A stretch of DNA of 34,062 nucleotides, from contig JANXSH010001052.1 in NCBI GenBank assembly GCA_025356615.1, positions 1 through 34,062 of the forward strand, given 5' to 3'. The stretch is from Planctomycetia bacterium. GTDB lineage: Bacteria > Planctomycetota > Planctomycetia > Gemmatales > Gemmataceae. The position numbers and the translations under genes were made by a program. The notes below the pieces were generated by a model that searched no databases, was not told where the DNA came from, and saw nothing but the letters and a program-made list of their open reading frames with translations. Positions 30,445 through 34,062 of the stretch are shown here, piece by piece. The stretch's first letter is position 1, and each line of letters starts with the position of its first letter.

Positions 30445-31470
30445 ATGGAACGCCTCAACAAATATCTGGCGCACGCGGGCATCGGCTCGCGCCGCCACTG
30501 CGACGACCTCATCCAACACGGCCGGGTCTCGATCAACGGCCAGCCCGTTCGCGAGATGGGCATGCGTGTCGATCCCGCCGCCCACGCCGTCAGCGTCGAT
30601 GGCAAGCCCGTCCAGAGCGAGCCGCTCGTCTACTGGCTCGTCCACAAGCCGCCCGGCTACCTCTGCACGAATCACGACCCGGCGGGCCGACCCCGCGCGC
30701 TCGACCTCATCGACCACGTAGACGAGCGCGTCTACACCGTCGGGCGGCTCGACGAGGACAGCGAAGGTCTGCTCCTGATGACGAACGACGGCGACCTCGC
30801 CTTCCAGCTCATGCACCCGAAGTTCGGCGTCAGCAAGACGTACCTCGCCCACGTCGCGGGCAAGCCCTCGAACGAAGACCTCGACAAGCTCCTGACCGGC
30901 GTCTTCCTGAGCGAGGGCCACGTCAAGGCGAAGCGCGTCAAACGCCTCAAGACGCAGGGCGACAGCACCTGGCTCGAGATCGTCCTCAACGAGGGCAAGA
31001 ACCGCGAGATCCGCCGCATGCTCGCGGGCCTCGACCACAAGGTCATCCGCCTCAAGCGCATGTCGATCGGCCCGCTGCACATCGACCGGCTCCCCAAGGG
31101 CAAGTCGCGTCGCCTGACGCACGACGAAGTCACCCTGTTGCGCGAGGCGATGGACCGCCGGGCCAAGCGAGGCCGCGAGGCCGCCAACGACGGCCCCGAG
31201 GAGATGCTGCCGAGGCGTCCGGCCAAGCCGGCCCGCCCGCGCGTCGCCGCCGAGCCTGCGTCTCGTTCCATGCGGTCGATCCTCGACCCGCGCCCGCCGC
31301 GCCGGCCCGAACAGCGTCCGCAGCACCCGTCCCTTCATCCCGAGCCTCGCCCGGAGTTCGCCCCGCGCCCCGCCGCTCAGGGTCGGTCTCGCCCCGTGCG
31401 TCCCGACGGCCGACCGGGGAATCGCCGACCGCTCACCGACCGTCCCGGCCGCGACCGGCCCCAGTCATGA
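30445..31470 (+). CDS. rluB: 23S rRNA pseudouridine synthase (RluB/RsuA family)
   Basis: This 341-residue protein has an S4 RNA-binding domain (MERLNKYLAHAGIGSRRHCD) and the RsuA/RluB catalytic domain. VGRLDEDSEGLLLMTNDG holds the catalytic Asp103; KNREIRRM and LKRMSIGPL follow. It isomerises a uridine in 23S rRNA. The last about 95 residues are Arg/Pro-rich and disordered (RPPRRPEQRPQH and similar), probably extra RNA contact. Its stop overlaps the start of the next gene (ATGA), so the operon is coupled. RsuA-like specificity cannot be excluded; the long basic tail and S4 layout fit RluB best. Confidence 0.85.
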   Translation: MERLNKYLAHAGIGSRRHCDDLIQHGRVSINGQPVREMGMRVDPAAHAVSVDGKPVQSEPLVYWLVHKPPGYLCTNHDPAGRPRALDLIDHVDERVYTVGRLDEDSEGLLLMTNDGDLAFQLMHPKFGVSKTYLAHVAGKPSNEDLDKLLTGVFLSEGHVKAKRVKRLKTQGDSTWLEIVLNEGKNREIRRMLAGLDHKVIRLKRMSIGPLHIDRLPKGKSRRLTHDEVTLLREAMDRRAKRGREAANDGPEEMLPRRPAKPARPRVAAEPASRSMRSILDPRPPRRPEQRPQHPSLHPEPRPEFAPRPAAQGRSRPVRPDGRPGNRRPLTDRPGRDRPQS

Positions 31471-32321
31471 GCGGGGCGGTGCATCAGACCATGCGCGTGC
31501 TGGAGCAGGTCCGCCTGGCACGCGACATGTATCGCATCCGCCTCCACGGCCCCGAACTGGCCTCGGCCATCCGCCCCGGTCAGTTCGTGATGCTGCGCCT
31601 GCCAAAAACCACCGACCCGCTCCTGGGCCGGCCGTTCGCCCTGTACGACACCGTCCTCGATGGCGATCGGCCCGTCGCCATCGACATCGTCTACCTCGTC
31701 GTCGGCAAGATGACGAGCCGGCTCGTCGAGGTCCGGCCCGGCGAGAGTCTCGAAGTCTGGGGGCCACTCGGCAACGGCTTCGCCGCGTTCGACGACCTGC
31801 CCCACGTCGCCCTCGTTGCGGGCGGAATCGGCCAGACGCCGTTCCTCGCCTACACCCGTCAGTTGCTCGGCACGCGCGGCTATGCGGGAGACGCCCCCCG
31901 CCGCATGGCGCGTAAGGTGTCCTTCTACTACGGCGTCCGAACGGCGGACCTCGCAGCGGGCGTCGAGGACTTCCGCGCCGCCGGGGCCGAGGTCCACCTT
32001 GCCAGCGACGACGGCACCCTCGGCGAGCGCGGCTACGTCACCGCGCTGCTCGCGAAGCACGCGCCGCCCGATCTCATCGTCGGCTGCGGCCCCGAGCCGA
32101 TGCTCCACGCCTTGAGCCGACTCGCCGAGGGCATGGCCCGGCCCTGCCACGTCTCGCTCGAGACGCCGATGGCGTGCGGCGTCGGCATCTGCTTCAGTTG
32201 TGTCGTGAAGGTGAAGACGGTTGATGGGGTGGACTACAAGCGCTGCTGCATCGACGGCCCGGTGTTCGACGCGGCGGGGGTCGAATGGGGGGGATCCCCG
32301 TTCGCGGGGACCACGCCATGA
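31467..32321 (+). CDS. pyrK: Dihydroorotate dehydrogenase B electron-transfer subunit (PyrK-like)
   Basis: This 284-residue flavoprotein reads as PyrK: an FAD-binding barrel (IRPGQFVMLRLPKTTDPLLG, RPFALYDTV), SLEVWGPLGNGF, the NAD(P)-binding VALVAGGIGQTPFLAYTRQL, VGCGPEPMLHAL, and a C-terminal [2Fe-2S] site with ACGVGICFSCVVKVK plus KRCCIDGP. The four Cys are present. With PyrD it passes electrons from dihydroorotate to NAD. PyrD is not adjacent. The ATG overlaps the previous stop and its own stop overlaps the next start. Confidence 0.88.
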   Translation: MSGAVHQTMRVLEQVRLARDMYRIRLHGPELASAIRPGQFVMLRLPKTTDPLLGRPFALYDTVLDGDRPVAIDIVYLVVGKMTSRLVEVRPGESLEVWGPLGNGFAAFDDLPHVALVAGGIGQTPFLAYTRQLLGTRGYAGDAPRRMARKVSFYYGVRTADLAAGVEDFRAAGAEVHLASDDGTLGERGYVTALLAKHAPPDLIVGCGPEPMLHALSRLAEGMARPCHVSLETPMACGVGICFSCVVKVKTVDGVDYKRCCIDGPVFDAAGVEWGGSPFAGTTP

Positions 32322-32812
32322 ATTTCGAGCAATCGATCGTCGTCTCGGCCCCTCGGCAATTCCTCTTCTCGCTGACGCAAGACTACTCTCGCCGACTCGA
32401 TTGGGATCCCTTCCTGAGATCCGCCGATCTCATCGATGGGGCGACGTGCGCGAACGTCGGCGTCAGGGCGTTGTGCGTCACCCATACCGGCCTGAGCATG
32501 GAGACCGAATACATATCTTTCGCCCCGCCGCGCGTGGCCGCCGTCAAGATGACGAGCGGTCCCTGGATCCTCGCCCGCTTCGCTGGCTCCTGGCGTTTCG
32601 AGGAGATCAGCCCCTTCGAGACTCGCATCCTATTCGAGTATCACATCGAAGCCCGGCTCTTGCGATGGTTGCTGACGCCGATCGTTGGCTGGATCTTCGC
32701 CCGTGATACTTGCAAACGCCTTGCCGCCCTGAAGGAGGCCGTCGAATCGGGGCGCACGCTCCGAGGAGGCCCGTTGTCCGGCCCAGGAGATCGGATCGAG
32801 ACGATTCGCTAA
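32318..32812 (+). CDS. SRPBCC (START-like) family protein
   Basis: This 164-residue protein starts MNFEQSIVVSAPRQFLFSLT, inside the pyrK stop (ATGA). The opening is the SRPBCC pattern: a first beta strand, then the helix APRQFLFSLTQDYSRRLDWDPFL, as in polyketide cyclase-like proteins, followed by EISPFETRILFEYHIEARLLRW and a last long helix GWIFARDTCKRLAALKEAVES. It likely binds a small hydrophobic ligand. Its link to the coupled PyrK and pseudouridine synthase genes is only positional. Confidence 0.75.
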   Translation: MNFEQSIVVSAPRQFLFSLTQDYSRRLDWDPFLRSADLIDGATCANVGVRALCVTHTGLSMETEYISFAPPRVAAVKMTSGPWILARFAGSWRFEEISPFETRILFEYHIEARLLRWLLTPIVGWIFARDTCKRLAALKEAVESGRTLRGGPLSGPGDRIETIR

Positions 32813-32844
32813 CGGCACTCCCGTTCCTTCATCCCCCGAAGGAG

Positions 32845-34062
32845 TTACCGCTTGTGGTCGGCCAGGAGCTTTTGCAAGCGGGCCAGTTCGACGGGCTTGA
32901 GGAGGTGGGAGTCGAAGCCCGCTTCGCTCGCCTTCAGTCGGTCCCCAGGCTGCCCTGAGCCGGTCATTGCGACGAGCAGGACGCTGGCACCCAGCGCCTG
33001 CCGGACCTGCCGGGCGACCTCGTAGCCGTTCAGCCCCGGCATGTGGATGTCGATCAAGGCCACCTCGGGGCGGAGCGTCAGGGCCGCCTCGACGCCGCGA
33101 GTACCGTCCTCGGCCACATCCACCCGGTGCCCCAGAAGCCCGAGCAGGGTGGCCAGGCTCTCCCGGCCATCCTGGTTGTCTTCCACGATCAGGATGTGAC
33201 GGGAAGGAACCGCGTCGTCGGTCCGCGCTTCGGAATCCAGCCGTTCCGGCCTGTCCGTGCACAGGGGAAGCCGGACGGTGAATTCGGCCCCCTTGCCGAG
33301 GCCGTGGCTGGTCGCGACGACCGACCCGTTGTGCAGTTCGACCAACTGGCGAACGAGCGAGAGGCCGATGCCCAGTCCGCCCGGAGAGTGCTTCCCGCCC
33401 TGGTCGATCTGGGTGAACAGCTCGAAGACCCGCCCCAACTGGTCCGGGGGAATGCCGACGCCGTCGTCCCGAACACGGAAAACAGCGTCCGACGCCTCGC
33501 CGGCGGCGTCGAGCCAGATGTGGCCCCCTTCGGGGGTGTATTTCGCGGCGTTATTGAGGAGGTTGACCGCGACCTGGACGAGCCGGTCCTGGTCCCCCTC
33601 GACCCAAAGGGGCTCCGCCGGAACCTGGGTCGAGAGCAAGTGCCGCCGGGCCTCCCGAAGTGGGGCGTTCATCTGGACCGCCTGCTCGAGGACGGTACGA
33701 AGGTCGCACCGCCCCTTGCGGAGTTCCAATTTCCCCTGCGAGACGCGGGACACGTCCATCAGGTCGTCTACGAGTCGCGTCATCTGGCCCACTTGCCGCT
33801 CCATGACCTCCCGGACCTGCCGGAAGATCGGGGGGATCGCTCCCCCGACCCGTACCAACTCCAGGGAGGTCCGCAGCGGGGCGAGGGGGTTGCGCAATTC
33901 GTGGGCCAGGGTCGCCAAGAACTCATTCTTGCGGCTGTCGACCGCGCGTAAGTTTTCCTCCGTCCGCCGCGCTTGCTCCTCGATATTGCGGACGTACAGT
34001 TCGACGCTCGTCTCGATCGCCTCGTCGAGGGCCAGCCCGATCGCCTGCATCTCGCGGAGCCG
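32845..34062 (-). CDS. Hybrid sensor histidine kinase / response regulator (partial)
   Basis: The minus-strand frame is open to the window edge, so the sensor end is missing. Visible parts, in order: a coiled stretch (ELYVRNIEEQARRTEENLRA), the dimerisation domain with HELRNPLAP (phosphoacceptor His), the ATPase domain (NLLNNAAKYTPEGG; RDDGVGIPPDQLG; GGLGIGLSLVRQLVELHNGS), and a C-terminal receiver (HILIVEDNQDGRESL, acceptor Asp in LIDIHMPGLNG, Lys in HLLKPVELARL). It autophosphorylates His and passes the phosphate to its own receiver; output partners are unknown. Confidence 0.9.
   Translation of the reverse strand, partial: RLREMQAIGLALDEAIETSVELYVRNIEEQARRTEENLRAVDSRKNEFLATLAHELRNPLAPLRTSLELVRVGGAIPPIFRQVREVMERQVGQMTRLVDDLMDVSRVSQGKLELRKGRCDLRTVLEQAVQMNAPLREARRHLLSTQVPAEPLWVEGDQDRLVQVAVNLLNNAAKYTPEGGHIWLDAAGEASDAVFRVRDDGVGIPPDQLGRVFELFTQIDQGGKHSPGGLGIGLSLVRQLVELHNGSVVATSHGLGKGAEFTVRLPLCTDRPERLDSEARTDDAVPSRHILIVEDNQDGRESLATLLGLLGHRVDVAEDGTRGVEAALTLRPEVALIDIHMPGLNGYEVARQVRQALGASVLLVAMTGSGQPGDRLKASEAGFDSHLLKPVELARLQKLLADHKR

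Noticed and set aside
1..34062. CRISPR arrays, rRNA genes, complete insertion sequences
   Set aside because: No regularly spaced repeats, rRNA segments or transposase genes were seen.

Overview
The window reads as a GC-rich chromosomal segment of a planctomycete, most likely a relative of Gemmata. The evidence is a DUF1549/DUF1553 protein with a CARCH haem motif, a secreted protein with the LEALEDRTVLS N-terminal motif, an ECF-type sigma factor, an Uma2 nuclease, and many short interspersed palindromes. The naming of the group is inference from these gene families.

Layout. 1-566 is the start of DNA polymerase I, cut by the window edge. 825-2261 is a beta-CASP metallo-beta-lactamase RNase-like protein. 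2271-2645 is a compact non-coding block: two tandem tRNA-like RNAs in which the T-arm half precedes the D-arm half (circularly permuted, with the acceptor stem closed by a linker), ending in a strong intrinsic terminator. They lie directly behind a 245-codon gene (2643-3380) on the same strand. This block is the most interesting part of the window; its architecture matches YrlA-type bacterial Y RNAs. 3493-5385 encodes a TPR-containing protein. 5749-8213 is an MBOAT O-acyltransferase / SGNH-like pair, followed by 770 bp of large inverted repeats. 8982-11489 is pheT. A degraded copy of the pheT 3' end lies on the far side of the acyltransferase pair.

11721-13369 is a small accessory stretch: a MORN-like protein, a small membrane protein, a DUF433/DUF5615 toxin-antitoxin pair, and a decayed higBA. 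13572-20745 carries ordinary genes: an ECF sigma factor, a DEAD-box helicase, an Uma2 nuclease, a YiiX-like cysteine hydrolase, a yellow/MRJP-like secreted protein, an adenylate-kinase-like protein and a small membrane protein. 20789-22414 is an RpoD-type sigma factor. 23156-26043 is a second accessory island: two overlapping small genes, then two near-identical PD-(D/E)XK nuclease-like genes flanking a hicBA pair. 26113-28320 is the DUF1549/DUF1553 protein. 28446-29942 is a calpain-type protease with RTX repeats. 30445-32812 is a tight operon of an rRNA pseudouridine synthase, a PyrK-type flavoprotein and an SRPBCC protein. 32845-34062 is the C-terminal part of a hybrid histidine kinase.

Start codons were mostly moved downstream of the longest open frame where a Shine-Dalgarno sequence and family length agreed. 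All family assignments come from reading the translated sequence and from memory; no database search was run.
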